Source: CAWCDJ01 sp963796485 (GTDB taxonomy: Bacteria > Acidobacteriota > Terriglobia > Bryobacterales > Bryobacteraceae). From it: 64,000 nt of DNA. Positions 7,719 through 15,874 of this stretch are shown one piece after another. Position numbers and translations under genes: made by a program. Positions within the stretch are counted from its first letter, which is position 1. Each line of letters starts with the position of its first letter. The notes beneath the pieces were generated by a model that saw only the letters and a list, made by a program, of their open reading frames with translations, ran no database searches and had not been told where the DNA came from. The stretch spans positions 466,078 through 530,077 of the forward strand of contig CAWCLV010000010.1 of NCBI GenBank assembly GCA_963796485.1, given 5' to 3'.

Positions 7719-9548
7719 TCAGTGCATGGGGATGTCCACTTGATCGTGGAACGCGTTCGACGTTTGGATGGCGAGGGGCACATTGCCGGAGACGGCCAGT
7801 GCGGGGAGCGTCACGTTGATCTGGTAGAGGCCCGGATAGCCCGGAGCAAGGCCGCTGTAGACCACCGTCGCGGGCTGCCCGCCCACGTAGACGTTCACCG
7901 GCGAAATCGTGGTGCGGTTCAGCGGGTTGCTTCCGCCCGCGGTGCCGTCCGCGACCGTGGGGCTCACAGCGCCCATCCCGGTCAGGTAGACCAGCACGGT
8001 TTCACCGCTGATCGCCGGGTGGTCCGCGCTCACCAGCGTGTAGTCGGTGTGAAGGATTGCGCCCGGCCCGCTGCCGGCCTCGTTAATGGCGTAAATCCCC
8101 GGCGACGATGCGGCAACCGGGACCGTCACCTTGTTCGACGCCGCAGTTCCGTTCTGCACCACGATGGTCGCGCTCGGCCCCTGGGTGCCGAACGGCACGA
8201 GGCAGTTAATCTGCGTCTGGCTCACGTAGTAAAGTGGCGCGGCGACGTTGTTGATCAGCACGATGACGCCGTTGCTGGATGACGGCGGATAAGGAGGTCT
8301 CGCTGTAACCGTGGAAGGGGCGAGGCTGGCGCCGTAGAGGGTCAGAAACTCGCCCGGCGAGATCGGGTTCCCCGCCGGTGCGAAACTGGCGGCGTTCAGC
8401 ACGCCCTTCGGATTCAGGAACACGCCCGTTCCGCTAAGAGAGGGCATCTGGCCGCCGAAATCGATGGCATACGCGCCCGGATCAGCCGCGCTCAGCGCGA
8501 TCGCGACGAACATCTTCGCTCCGGTCCCGAGCGCGGCTTTGGTGAGTTCCACTGTTCCGGAGCCGTCCGCCGCTAGCGAGTATCCGTTGATGCCCGTGAA
8601 GTCGTACGTGCCGAAGCCGCTCTCCTTGATCCGCCTCGTCAGCGTCAGCGTTCCGGTGCCGCGCGCCGCGGCCGAACCCGCATACGAGAGGAAGTCCGAG
8701 CCGTCCACCCGCAAGCCGGCCGACCAGTAATCGCCGTTCCAGGTAGTCTGGCTGACGCCTGACGCGGCCTTCACTCCCAGCAGGATTTCGTGGGCCCCCG
8801 CCGCCACCGCTCCGCCCAGAATCACGTTCCCGTCCGCCGAGAGATAGAAAGCCTTCGAGCCGCTCAGCAAGTTCCCGCCGGCTCCGAAGTTGAAGCTGCC
8901 GGACCCGTCCGGGTTGAGCACGTAGGTCGCGTTTCCGACCGTCTGGGTCGCCGGCTGTCCGCCGGCCATTGCCGCCGCGTGTCCGTTGGCTACGAAGCTG
9001 TTGATCTGCCCGGCGGTCCCGGCGGCCAGGCTGAAAATCGCGCTCCGGGGATTGCTTGCGTTACCGCCGGGCAACTCCAGGGTCGCCACCCAGTAAGGTC
9101 CACCGAGCGCCGGCGCCGTCGTAGGAGCGGGGATGGCGGCGAACAGGTCGAAGGGGGCATCCCCGCTCTCGGTGCTCGATCCGATCAGCGCCTCGGGGCC
9201 CAGCCGGGCATTGATCTTTGCCCCGCCGCGAACCGGGCTGTCCAGGGTCACGAAGCCGGCCGGATCGACCGAATAATTGCCCGACCTGCCGGTCGAAACC
9301 GGCGCAGTATTCCCCTGGGCGAACTGTCCGGTGAAGGTGAAGCCGCCATTTCCATCGAAAAGTACCGTGCCGGTGAGCGTCCGCGCATCCCCCGGATTTC
9401 CGGCCGAATCGACGGCCAGAGAGACCTGGCGGAAGTAGTATTTGCCGGTTAACGATTGATTAGTCGAGGTTTGCGCAGAGGCCAGCGCGCCCACCGCAAG
9501 CAGCGCCAGGCCCGCAAGAGCCGTTCGGGAACCCATTCCGGAGATCAT
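7719..9548 (-). CDS. secreted TIGR03437 (Solibacter-type) domain protein
   Basis: 609 residues from ATG 9548 (MISGMGSRTALAGLALLAVGALASAQ), a Sec signal peptide; the frame extends upstream to a TTG at 9650 but that extension is not signal-like. An ATG at 9536 is a second possible start. The first 390 residues are Gly/Ala-rich beta sequence with repeats of a YSVDPAG / YVLNPDG / YSLAADG pattern. The last 210 residues are a TIGR03437 domain: GVLNAASFAP, ISPGEFLTLYGASLAP, YYVSQTQINCLVP, GETVLVYLTGMGAVSP, GYPGLYQINVTLP. Probably exported to the surface; role unknown. An 18-base palindrome sits directly upstream. Confidence 0.8.
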   Translation of the reverse strand: MISGMGSRTALAGLALLAVGALASAQTSTNQSLTGKYYFRQVSLAVDSAGNPGDARTLTGTVLFDGNGGFTFTGQFAQGNTAPVSTGRSGNYSVDPAGFVTLDSPVRGGAKINARLGPEALIGSSTESGDAPFDLFAAIPAPTTAPALGGPYWVATLELPGGNASNPRSAIFSLAAGTAGQINSFVANGHAAAMAGGQPATQTVGNATYVLNPDGSGSFNFGAGGNLLSGSKAFYLSADGNVILGGAVAAGAHEILLGVKAASGVSQTTWNGDYWSAGLRVDGSDFLSYAGSAAARGTGTLTLTRRIKESGFGTYDFTGINGYSLAADGSGTVELTKAALGTGAKMFVAIALSAADPGAYAIDFGGQMPSLSGTGVFLNPKGVLNAASFAPAGNPISPGEFLTLYGASLAPSTVTARPPYPPSSSNGVIVLINNVAAPLYYVSQTQINCLVPFGTQGPSATIVVQNGTAASNKVTVPVAASSPGIYAINEAGSGPGAILHTDYTLVSADHPAISGETVLVYLTGMGAVSPTVADGTAGGSNPLNRTTISPVNVYVGGQPATVVYSGLAPGYPGLYQINVTLPALAVSGNVPLAIQTSNAFHDQVDIPMH

Positions 9549-9551
9549 AAA

Positions 9552-9569
9552 CAATTTGGAGCCAAATTG
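9552..9569. promoter_or_regulatory. 18-base palindrome, possible operator
   Basis: CAATTTGG-AG-CCAAATTG: two perfect 8-base arms around 2 bases. It lies 3 bases upstream of the ATG at 9548 and about 100 bases before the divergent DUF1549 gene. Being AT-rich in a GC-rich region and placed between divergent genes, it fits a transcription-factor site, but no regulator is encoded nearby. Confidence 0.4.
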
Positions 9570-9670
9570 CCCAATGGTAGTACGGCCTAACAAAACTTTG
9601 TGGAACTCTTTTGTCAGGTTTGGGTTTAGATTGTCGTAGAATAGCCCCAATCGCCAGCCTCGGAGGGTTG

Positions 9671-11674
9671 ATGTTGCGCCTCAAACTGCTTCTGCCTGTT
9701 GCCCTGTTCCTCCTCGTTTTCTCGGGATTCCTGCTCGTTCGCGCTCAGGATTCGCCCGCCACTCCTGCGGACTGCCCGTACTTCGGACCTCAGCGGGAAA
9801 AATTCGCGGAGCAGGCGCTCCAGGCCATCGGCGCGCGGACGCAAACCGGCCGGCATCCGCTCAGCCGGCTCACCGAGCAGGTAACCAGTATGTCCGGGAC
9901 GGCTGGCACCGGCCTGGCAGGGGCGGCCGGCATTCCGGGCGGCAGCCGGACGTACACGTTCGACGAATCCCACGCCGCCGGCTCCATCGACTCCTACATC
10001 TTTGCGGACTTCAAGGCCAACAATATCACGCCCGCGCCGGCTACCACCGACTGGGAATTCATCCGCCGGGTGACGCTCGATCTCACGGGCCGCATTCCCG
10101 TGCCGAGCCGCGTCCTGACTTTCGTGGCCGATCCGACGACCAATAAGCGCGCGAACCTGGTGGAGGAACTGCTGGCCAGCCCGCAGTGGGTGGACAAGTG
10201 GACCATGTATTTCGGCGACCTCTATCAGAACACCGCCACCCGGAACAGCACCTCGCTGCGGCGGTTCCCCGAAGGCCGCAACGCGTTTTATCAGTGGATT
10301 CACGATTCGCTGACCAAGGGCAAGCCGTATAACCAGATGGCCGCCGAGTTGATCGCCGCCGCCACCGACAACACGTACAACGATGGCGCCGCAAACTGGG
10401 TCATCAACGGTTTTATTACCGGCGGACCGAACCAGGACATCATGGATTCGATGACCGCCAACGTGTTCGACACGTTCCTGGGCATTACCCATGTGAACTG
10501 CCTGCTGTGCCACAACGGCCGCGGCCATCTCGATTCGTTGAGCCTGTGGGGCAGCCAGACTACGCGCTATCAGGCCTGGGAACTGGCGTCCTACCTTTCC
10601 CACACGAGCATGACCCGCGGGTATCCTGACTCCACCAATAAGAACGTCTACTACTGGGCGGTGCAGGACAACGCCAAAGGCTTCACCACCGACTACGCCC
10701 TGAACACGACCAGCGGCAACCGCCCGGCGCGTGTGGCGCCTTCGGGCTGCAAGGCCGGGCAACCCTGCTTCTATGTTCCCCCGCAATATATCTTCAATGG
10801 CGACTCGCCCCACTCCGGTGAGAACTATCGCGCAGCACTGGCGCGCGATGTTACGAACGATTTCCAGTTTGCCCGTGCCACCGTGAATTACATCTGGGCG
10901 CAGTTCTTCGGCCGGGGCATGGTGGACCCGCCGGACACGTTCGACCCGGCCCGGCTCGACCCGAACAATCCGCCGCCTGCGCCGTGGACCCTGCAGCCCA
11001 GCAACGCCGCACTGCTCAACGCGCTGGCGGAGCACTTCGTGGCCTCCGGCTACAACCTGAAGGCCCTGATGCGTGAGATCGTGAACTCCGACACGTATCA
11101 GCTTTCAAGCCGCTACCCCGGCCAGTGGAACGTGGCGTGGGAGCCTTACTTCGCGCGCAAGTTCGTGCGGCGCCTGTGGTCGGAAGAGATTACGGACGCC
11201 ATCGCGCAATCGAGCGGCACCGTCCCCACTTACAGCATGACGGGCTTCACCGACCTGGGCTTCCCCAAGGTGAGTTACACGATGCAATTGCCGGATGTGG
11301 TCGCCGCCCCGACCAGCGATGGCAACGCCAGCGCCCTGCTCGACTCTTTCATCCGGGGCAATCGCGACGACCAGCCGCGCAGGCCCGATGGCTCGATCCT
11401 CCAGGCGTTGAACCTGATGAACAACAATTTCGTGGTTCAGCGGACCCACGCCACCGGAACCAACGCCGGCCAGTTGATTGTGCAGAACCTGAACCTCGGC
11501 AATACGGACCTCATCAACACGCTCTTCCTGACGATCCTCTCGCGGTACCCCACCAGCGACGAGATGTCGAAGGCGCAGGCTGCCGTTCCCGGCGGGGGCA
11601 GCACGCGCGCCGCGGCCGTCCAGAACCTGGTGTGGTCGCTCTATAACAAGGTCGATTTCATTTTCAACTACTGA
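9671..11674 (+). CDS. DUF1549/DUF1553 domain secreted protein with one CxxCH motif
   Basis: 667 residues from ATG 9671, after GGAGGG; the N-terminus is a signal or anchor (LKLLLPVALFLLVFSGFLLVRAQ). Residues about 110-330 match DUF1549 (IDSYIFADFKANNI, RRVTLDLTGRIP, LVEELLASPQWVDKW). NCLLCHNGRGH (about residue 280) carries one CxxCH, which could attach haem c or be structural. The C-terminal 250 residues match DUF1553 (NYIWAQFFGRGMVDPPD, LMREIVNSDTYQLSSRY). These families occur mainly in planctomycetes, verrucomicrobia and acidobacteria and are nearly always followed by DUF1501, as here 11 bases later. Biochemical role not established; export and paired function are the safe inferences. Confidence 0.88.
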   Translation: MLRLKLLLPVALFLLVFSGFLLVRAQDSPATPADCPYFGPQREKFAEQALQAIGARTQTGRHPLSRLTEQVTSMSGTAGTGLAGAAGIPGGSRTYTFDESHAAGSIDSYIFADFKANNITPAPATTDWEFIRRVTLDLTGRIPVPSRVLTFVADPTTNKRANLVEELLASPQWVDKWTMYFGDLYQNTATRNSTSLRRFPEGRNAFYQWIHDSLTKGKPYNQMAAELIAAATDNTYNDGAANWVINGFITGGPNQDIMDSMTANVFDTFLGITHVNCLLCHNGRGHLDSLSLWGSQTTRYQAWELASYLSHTSMTRGYPDSTNKNVYYWAVQDNAKGFTTDYALNTTSGNRPARVAPSGCKAGQPCFYVPPQYIFNGDSPHSGENYRAALARDVTNDFQFARATVNYIWAQFFGRGMVDPPDTFDPARLDPNNPPPAPWTLQPSNAALLNALAEHFVASGYNLKALMREIVNSDTYQLSSRYPGQWNVAWEPYFARKFVRRLWSEEITDAIAQSSGTVPTYSMTGFTDLGFPKVSYTMQLPDVVAAPTSDGNASALLDSFIRGNRDDQPRRPDGSILQALNLMNNNFVVQRTHATGTNAGQLIVQNLNLGNTDLINTLFLTILSRYPTSDEMSKAQAAVPGGGSTRAAAVQNLVWSLYNKVDFIFNY

Positions 11675-11685
11675 CGGAGGGCGCC

Positions 11686-13080
11686 ATGAGCAACGAACAG
11701 GAAAACATCAACCGGGAACTTGCGAAGCATCCCTGGACCAACAAGACGTTCTTCAACCGCCCCCATTGGACCCGCCGCCGTTTCTTCGAGATCCTCGGCG
11801 CGGGTGTGGGCGGCGCCTTTTTGACGGAGCGGTACGCCAAGGCCTCGGACGTGACGAGTTCCGGCGTGACCACGAAAAACACCGCCACGAATGTCATCTT
11901 CATTCTCCTCGCCGGCGCGCCCAGCCACACAGATACGTTCGATTTGAAAGTAGTGCCCGGCGTCACGCCCTCCACGTTCAACCCCGAGACGGTTAACGGC
12001 ACGCTCTTTCCCACGGGCCTGCTGCCCAATCTTTCCGCGATCACCGGCGACTTCGCGCTGGTTCGCTCGATGCGTTCGCACGCCCTCGTGCACTCGCTCG
12101 CACAGACGTGGACGCAGATCGGCCGCAATCCGGCGGCGGCGCTCGGCAACATCGCCCCGAATATCGGCAGCATCGTCGCGATCGAGAAGGACCCGGCGCG
12201 GACGCCCGGCCAGGTTTTTCCGTCGTTTCTGGCGCTCAATTCGGGCGGCGGTGTCGGCGCCGGCTACCTGCCGGCGGTATATGCTCCCTTCCGGGTCACG
12301 CCCAGCACCGGAGGAATCGGGTTCACGACGCACCCCGACGGCCAGACTACTTTCGGGACGCGCTGGAACCTGATGCAGTCGCTCGATGGCAGTCTCCGCG
12401 TCAATTCGCCCTATGGCGGCCAACTCGACGACTACAGCGATTTCTATGCCGCCGCGCAGGGCATGATGTACAACCCGGTCGTCAACACCGCGTTCGCCTT
12501 CACCAGCTCCAATAGCCAGCGCTACGGCAGTTCCGGCACGGGCAACGCCTGCCTCGTCGCATCCCAGGTGCTGCAGCAGAACCAGGGCACGCGCTTTATC
12601 CAGATCACGTCCAATGACGGCTGGGACATGCACCAGAACATTTATGCGGCGACGTCCCTTCCGGCAAAAGCGAAGATTCTCGACACCGCGGTTGCCGCGC
12701 TGCTTTCCGATCTCAAGGCCAACGGCCAGTTCGATCAGACCTTGATCGTGATGGCGGGCGAGTTCGGCCGCACCGTCGGCCCGCTGACCGGCGCGGCGGG
12801 TCGCGACCATCATCCGCAGCAGTTTGTCTTCTTCGCGGGTGGAGGCATCAAGGGCGGCACCATCATCGGACAGACGAATTCCGACGGCTCCGACGTAGCC
12901 AACTTCGGCTGGTCGCAGAACCGGTATGTCTATCCCGAAGATATCGAGGCCACCATTTACTCCGCCGTCGGGATCGACTGGACTACCGTGCGCCACGACG
13001 ACCCGTTGGGCCGCGGCTTCGAGTATGTGCCGCAAACCGGCCCGTTCCTTTTCTATCCCGTGCACGAACTCTGGGGTTAG
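11686..13080 (+). CDS. DUF1501 domain protein, Tat-exported
   Basis: 464 residues. The N-terminal region has an RRRFFEILGAGVGGAF twin-arginine signal at about 28-43. The body shows DUF1501 (sulfatase/phosphatase-like fold) features: VIFILLAGAPSHTDTFD, LVRSMRSHALVHS, and GEFGRTVGPLTGAAGRDHHPQQFVFFAGGGIKGG with several His and Asp that could bind metal. The start ATG follows GGAGGGCGCC. It is co-transcribed with the DUF1549/1553 gene. Known members have no firm function, so none is claimed. Its end abuts a hairpin repeat that can act as terminator. Confidence 0.88.
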   Translation: MSNEQENINRELAKHPWTNKTFFNRPHWTRRRFFEILGAGVGGAFLTERYAKASDVTSSGVTTKNTATNVIFILLAGAPSHTDTFDLKVVPGVTPSTFNPETVNGTLFPTGLLPNLSAITGDFALVRSMRSHALVHSLAQTWTQIGRNPAAALGNIAPNIGSIVAIEKDPARTPGQVFPSFLALNSGGGVGAGYLPAVYAPFRVTPSTGGIGFTTHPDGQTTFGTRWNLMQSLDGSLRVNSPYGGQLDDYSDFYAAAQGMMYNPVVNTAFAFTSSNSQRYGSSGTGNACLVASQVLQQNQGTRFIQITSNDGWDMHQNIYAATSLPAKAKILDTAVAALLSDLKANGQFDQTLIVMAGEFGRTVGPLTGAAGRDHHPQQFVFFAGGGIKGGTIIGQTNSDGSDVANFGWSQNRYVYPEDIEATIYSAVGIDWTTVRHDDPLGRGFEYVPQTGPFLFYPVHELWG

Positions 13081-13090
13081 GGCCGGCGGA

Positions 13091-13131
13091 TGGGCAGGCC
13101 GGGAGGCCTGGCCGGGATGGCCTACCCTACT
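13091..13131. repeat. hairpin repeat copy 1 (between convergent genes)
   Basis: Contains GGGCAGGCC and, 18 bases later, GGCCTACCCTACT, the two halves of the repeat described at 44887 and 59132; an extra internal GGCCTGGCC segment is inserted. It lies between the convergent DUF1501 and GH28 genes, and its minus-strand AGTAGG supplies the TAG stop codon of the GH28 gene. Confidence 0.6.
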
Positions 13132-14497
13132 GTGCCTGCCGCAGCGGCGCCGGCGGCACGGGCATGGGAACGAAGCGCTCCGAGCAGGAAAGCGGAGTGC
13201 CCTTTTCCGGCTCGGCCTGCACCAGGACGTCCTCGCCCGAGGGGCGCAGATTGACGGGACCGGGACCGAAATCGAGGACCGCGTGCTCCGCCAGGATCTT
13301 CAGCGCGCCGGGGTCGTCTGCGTGCACGTTGTCGAACCTCATCCCCAGCCGGTGCTGTTCGTCGAAGCCTTGCAGCGTGAGTTTCCCGCCGCCTTCGATC
13401 CGCACGTTCCGCAGCACGATACCGGTGAACGACGGCAGTTTGTCGCCTTTGTTTCCGAAGTGCTCGTAATTCGAATCCATGTAGATGGGGTTCTTCGTAT
13501 CGCGAATGCAGACGTCCTCGTAGACGATATCGCGCACTACGCCGCCGCGCCCCGCGTTCGACTTGATGCGGATGCCGTTATCGGCGCCGTCGATCGAGAG
13601 ATCGCTCACCCGGATGGAATCCGCGCCGCCGTAGGTCTCGCTCCCGATCGACATCCCGTGGCCGGTGTAAAAGTGATTGTGCGCGATGGTCATGTGGGAA
13701 ACGTGCCCGCCCGCCTTGATCGCCACGTTGTCGTCGCCCGTGTGGATGAAGCAGTGGGTGATGGTGACATTGGTGGACGCCGAAGGGTCGATGCCGTCGG
13801 TGTTTCGCGCGTTCTTCGGCGTGTTGATGATCACGCCCCAGGCCGTGAAGCCGTCGCCGTTTCCGTAATAGACGTGAAAGTTGCCCGAATTTTTGAGCGT
13901 GATCTTATACAGCCGGAAATTGTTGCAGCGGTTCAGGACGACCAGGCGCGGGCAATTCTGGTACCCGCCGGCGCGCGCCTGCTCCGCCAGGTCCCACCAC
14001 CCAACATCCTTTCTTAGGACCTTCGCCCAGCCACGCCCGTCGATCGTCCCCGCGCCCATCACCGCCGCGTCCGCCACGCCGTCGCCGTTGATGACCGCGC
14101 GGCAGCCGTGGCCCTTCTGGTCCACGATGCCGCAACTGCCCGGCCGGATATCGTAGTCCTTCGGGTTGCGGGAGCCGAACAGGATGGTCTTCGCGTCGAT
14201 CCGCAGAGTTACGCCCGCCCGCAGGTCCAGCGGTCCCGTCAGGAATGCATCGTGAGCGCCGTCCGCTTCGAGTTGGACGGACTGCCCGGCCGGACAGGCG
14301 TCGATGGCTTTCTGAATTCGCAGCGTATCGGTCTTGGCCTCATCTGCCTCCGCAATCGTCCGCCCGCCGTCGATGGATGACAGCTTCGCAGTCAGAATGA
14401 AACAACTCGCCGGAATCGAAGGCTCGACCACGGTGCGAGTGTCCTGGGCGTATGCCGCGGTCAGAATAGCCGCGGACGCCATGATTTTCAGCAGCAT
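13127..14497 (-). CDS. secreted GH28 family pectinase (polygalacturonase-like)
   Basis: 456 residues from ATG 14497 with a short Sec signal (MLLKIMASAAILTAAYAQ). The parallel beta-helix enzyme motifs of GH28 are all visible in order: NTDGID, GDDNVAIKAG, GHGMSIGSE and RIKSNAGRGG, holding the three catalytic Asp and the substrate-binding His, Arg and Lys. It should hydrolyse alpha-1,4-galacturonan or a related pectic chain outside the cell. The start codon overlaps the stop of uxaE by one base (TGATG), so the two are translationally coupled: polymer cleavage and uronate processing in one operon. An upstream in-frame extension to 14575 lies inside uxaE and is not signal-like. Confidence 0.9.
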   Translation of the reverse strand: MLLKIMASAAILTAAYAQDTRTVVEPSIPASCFILTAKLSSIDGGRTIAEADEAKTDTLRIQKAIDACPAGQSVQLEADGAHDAFLTGPLDLRAGVTLRIDAKTILFGSRNPKDYDIRPGSCGIVDQKGHGCRAVINGDGVADAAVMGAGTIDGRGWAKVLRKDVGWWDLAEQARAGGYQNCPRLVVLNRCNNFRLYKITLKNSGNFHVYYGNGDGFTAWGVIINTPKNARNTDGIDPSASTNVTITHCFIHTGDDNVAIKAGGHVSHMTIAHNHFYTGHGMSIGSETYGGADSIRVSDLSIDGADNGIRIKSNAGRGGVVRDIVYEDVCIRDTKNPIYMDSNYEHFGNKGDKLPSFTGIVLRNVRIEGGGKLTLQGFDEQHRLGMRFDNVHADDPGALKILAEHAVLDFGPGPVNLRPSGEDVLVQAEPEKGTPLSCSERFVPMPVPPAPLRQAQ

Positions 14498-15750
14498 CAG
14501 TTCCCCAGAAACAGAGGCCGGATATGCCGGTCGAACAGATTCTCCGTCACGTTCCGCGCGATGGCTTCCTCGCACTCGTCCAGCATACGGAGGTACCGGT
14601 CACCCATCTTCGCGGCCACTTTGTAGCCAACGTGCAGTAGTTGCCGGAGGTCCGGGTTGAAGCCCGGGTTTGACTGGTCGTGCCGCAGTGCGGACGTGTA
14701 CTGCTCCGAGGTCCAGTTGCAGACCTCGGCCGGCGAGGGCAGCCGCGCGTCGTCTATGTCGATGACGGCGGCATACGGCTCGCAGAGTTCCTGGCGGTGC
14801 GCGTACGCTTCGGCATAGACCTGCCGCGCGAGCACCAGTCCATCGCCGCCCGCTTCCGCCAGGCCGATCAATTCCTCAAGCCACGTAGTGCCGGCGGTTT
14901 TGATGTGGACCCCGGCGCCGAAGCGCGCCAACCCGCGGCGCATCGGGCCGTAAATGGAAAACTTGTCGCTGCCCGAGTGAACGCTGAGTTTGAGGTTGCC
15001 GGGCAGGGCGTACTGCCGGGTGGCGAACGCGATGACGGCCAGATCCTCCGCGAATTCTTTCTCGAACCGGACCGCGTCGCCCACGTAATCCACTCCCTTG
15101 TTGAAGCGCCCGGTGAATTTCGGTGCGATGGTCTGGATCGGGATCTTCTCGTCGGCAATCGCGGCGAGGATGACCAGCAACTGCGGCGGCGTCTGCGGTT
15201 CGTCCGTCTCGTCCATCGAGACCTCGGTGATGAACGCGCCCGCGCCCTTCCGGCTCTCGATGTGCCGGTAAATGCATCCGGCTTCCTGAACGGCGAGGAG
15301 GTACTTGCCGGCGATGGCGGCGATGTCCGTCCTGGTAATCTCGAACGGTTCCGCGATGCCGGGGACGCTCAGCCGTCCCACCAGTTCCGGATGGCGGCCC
15401 ACGAAGGCATCTAGATCCGCCGGCGGCGCAGGCGAGCCGATGGCCGATGCCACGTCGAGCGTGTAGAAGTCGCAGGGCTCGATAAACCGGTCCACGGTTC
15501 CGAGATTGATGTGATCCGCATCAACGTGGTACCCGCGGTCCCAATGCAGTTCGCGGACGGCCGAATCCGCCGCGGCCTTCACGCTGGAAGGCTCGGAACC
15601 CACGATCAAGTGTTCGCGGTTCGACTTGTTCCAGACCGGAACCACCGCCGCGCCCTGCCTGGCGGCGAGCACGCAGGCCTGCAACTGTGCCTTGGCCTGA
15701 TGCGCGAACCGGTCACCGACTCCCAGAGAGAATTTTTCCAAGGTAAGCAT
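14497..15750 (-). CDS. uxaE: tagaturonate epimerase family protein (UxaE-like)
   Basis: 417 residues. I recognise the family from APKFTGRFNKGVDYVGD, SVHSGSDKFSIYGPMRR, HIKTAGTTWLEELIGLA and the N-terminal LGVGDRFAHQAKAQL; characterised members (first in Thermotoga) epimerise D-tagaturonate to D-fructuronate, joining galacturonate catabolism to the glucuronate branch. His, Lys and Glu residues in these blocks are the likely metal and catalytic ligands. Its pairing with two GH28 pectinases fits this. The start ATG has no Shine-Dalgarno sequence and lies about 15 bases from a perfect TATAAT, so the mRNA leader is probably very short. Confidence 0.82.
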   Translation of the reverse strand: MLTLEKFSLGVGDRFAHQAKAQLQACVLAARQGAAVVPVWNKSNREHLIVGSEPSSVKAAADSAVRELHWDRGYHVDADHINLGTVDRFIEPCDFYTLDVASAIGSPAPPADLDAFVGRHPELVGRLSVPGIAEPFEITRTDIAAIAGKYLLAVQEAGCIYRHIESRKGAGAFITEVSMDETDEPQTPPQLLVILAAIADEKIPIQTIAPKFTGRFNKGVDYVGDAVRFEKEFAEDLAVIAFATRQYALPGNLKLSVHSGSDKFSIYGPMRRGLARFGAGVHIKTAGTTWLEELIGLAEAGGDGLVLARQVYAEAYAHRQELCEPYAAVIDIDDARLPSPAEVCNWTSEQYTSALRHDQSNPGFNPDLRQLLHVGYKVAAKMGDRYLRMLDECEEAIARNVTENLFDRHIRPLFLGN

Positions 15751-15764
15751 CGGATTGAATCCAA

Positions 15765-15770
15765 ATTATA
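15765..15770 (-). promoter_or_regulatory. -10 box for the uxaE-GH28 operon
   Basis: A perfect TATAAT on the minus strand, 14 bases before the uxaE ATG. The -35 region (TTCGGG with an 18-base spacer) is weak, which suits an activated or tightly regulated promoter. Confidence 0.4.
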
Positions 15771-15814
15771 TGCCAGCGGAATTGGCGGCCCGAAATGCTG
15801 CCAAGTGAAGCAAT

Positions 15815-15833
15815 CGTTTAGCCCGGGTAAACG
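15815..15833. promoter_or_regulatory. operator-like inverted repeat in the pectin divergent region
   Basis: CGTTTA and TAAACG, perfect 6-base arms around 7 bases (GCCCGGG). It lies between the minus-strand TATAAT of uxaE and the plus-strand -35 of the second GH28 gene, so one bound regulator could control both directions. The arms resemble LacI-family operators; no regulator gene is in the window. Confidence 0.4.
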
Positions 15834-15839
15834 GTTGTC

Positions 15840-15868
15840 TTGACGCGCCGGGTGCGCGGCCCTACATT
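15840..15868 (+). promoter_or_regulatory. promoter of the second GH28 gene, apparently leaderless
   Basis: TTGACG (15840-15845), 17-base spacer, TACATT (15863-15868). Transcription would begin about 7 bases after the -10, that is at or next to the ATG at 15875. No Shine-Dalgarno sequence is present, consistent with leaderless translation. Confidence 0.5.
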
Positions 15869-15874
15869 TGGATC

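Noticed and set aside
9611..9642. TTGTCA / TAGAAT as a promoter for the DUF1549 gene
   Set aside because: The spacer is 20 bases, too long for a normal sigma-70 promoter; no better pair was found.
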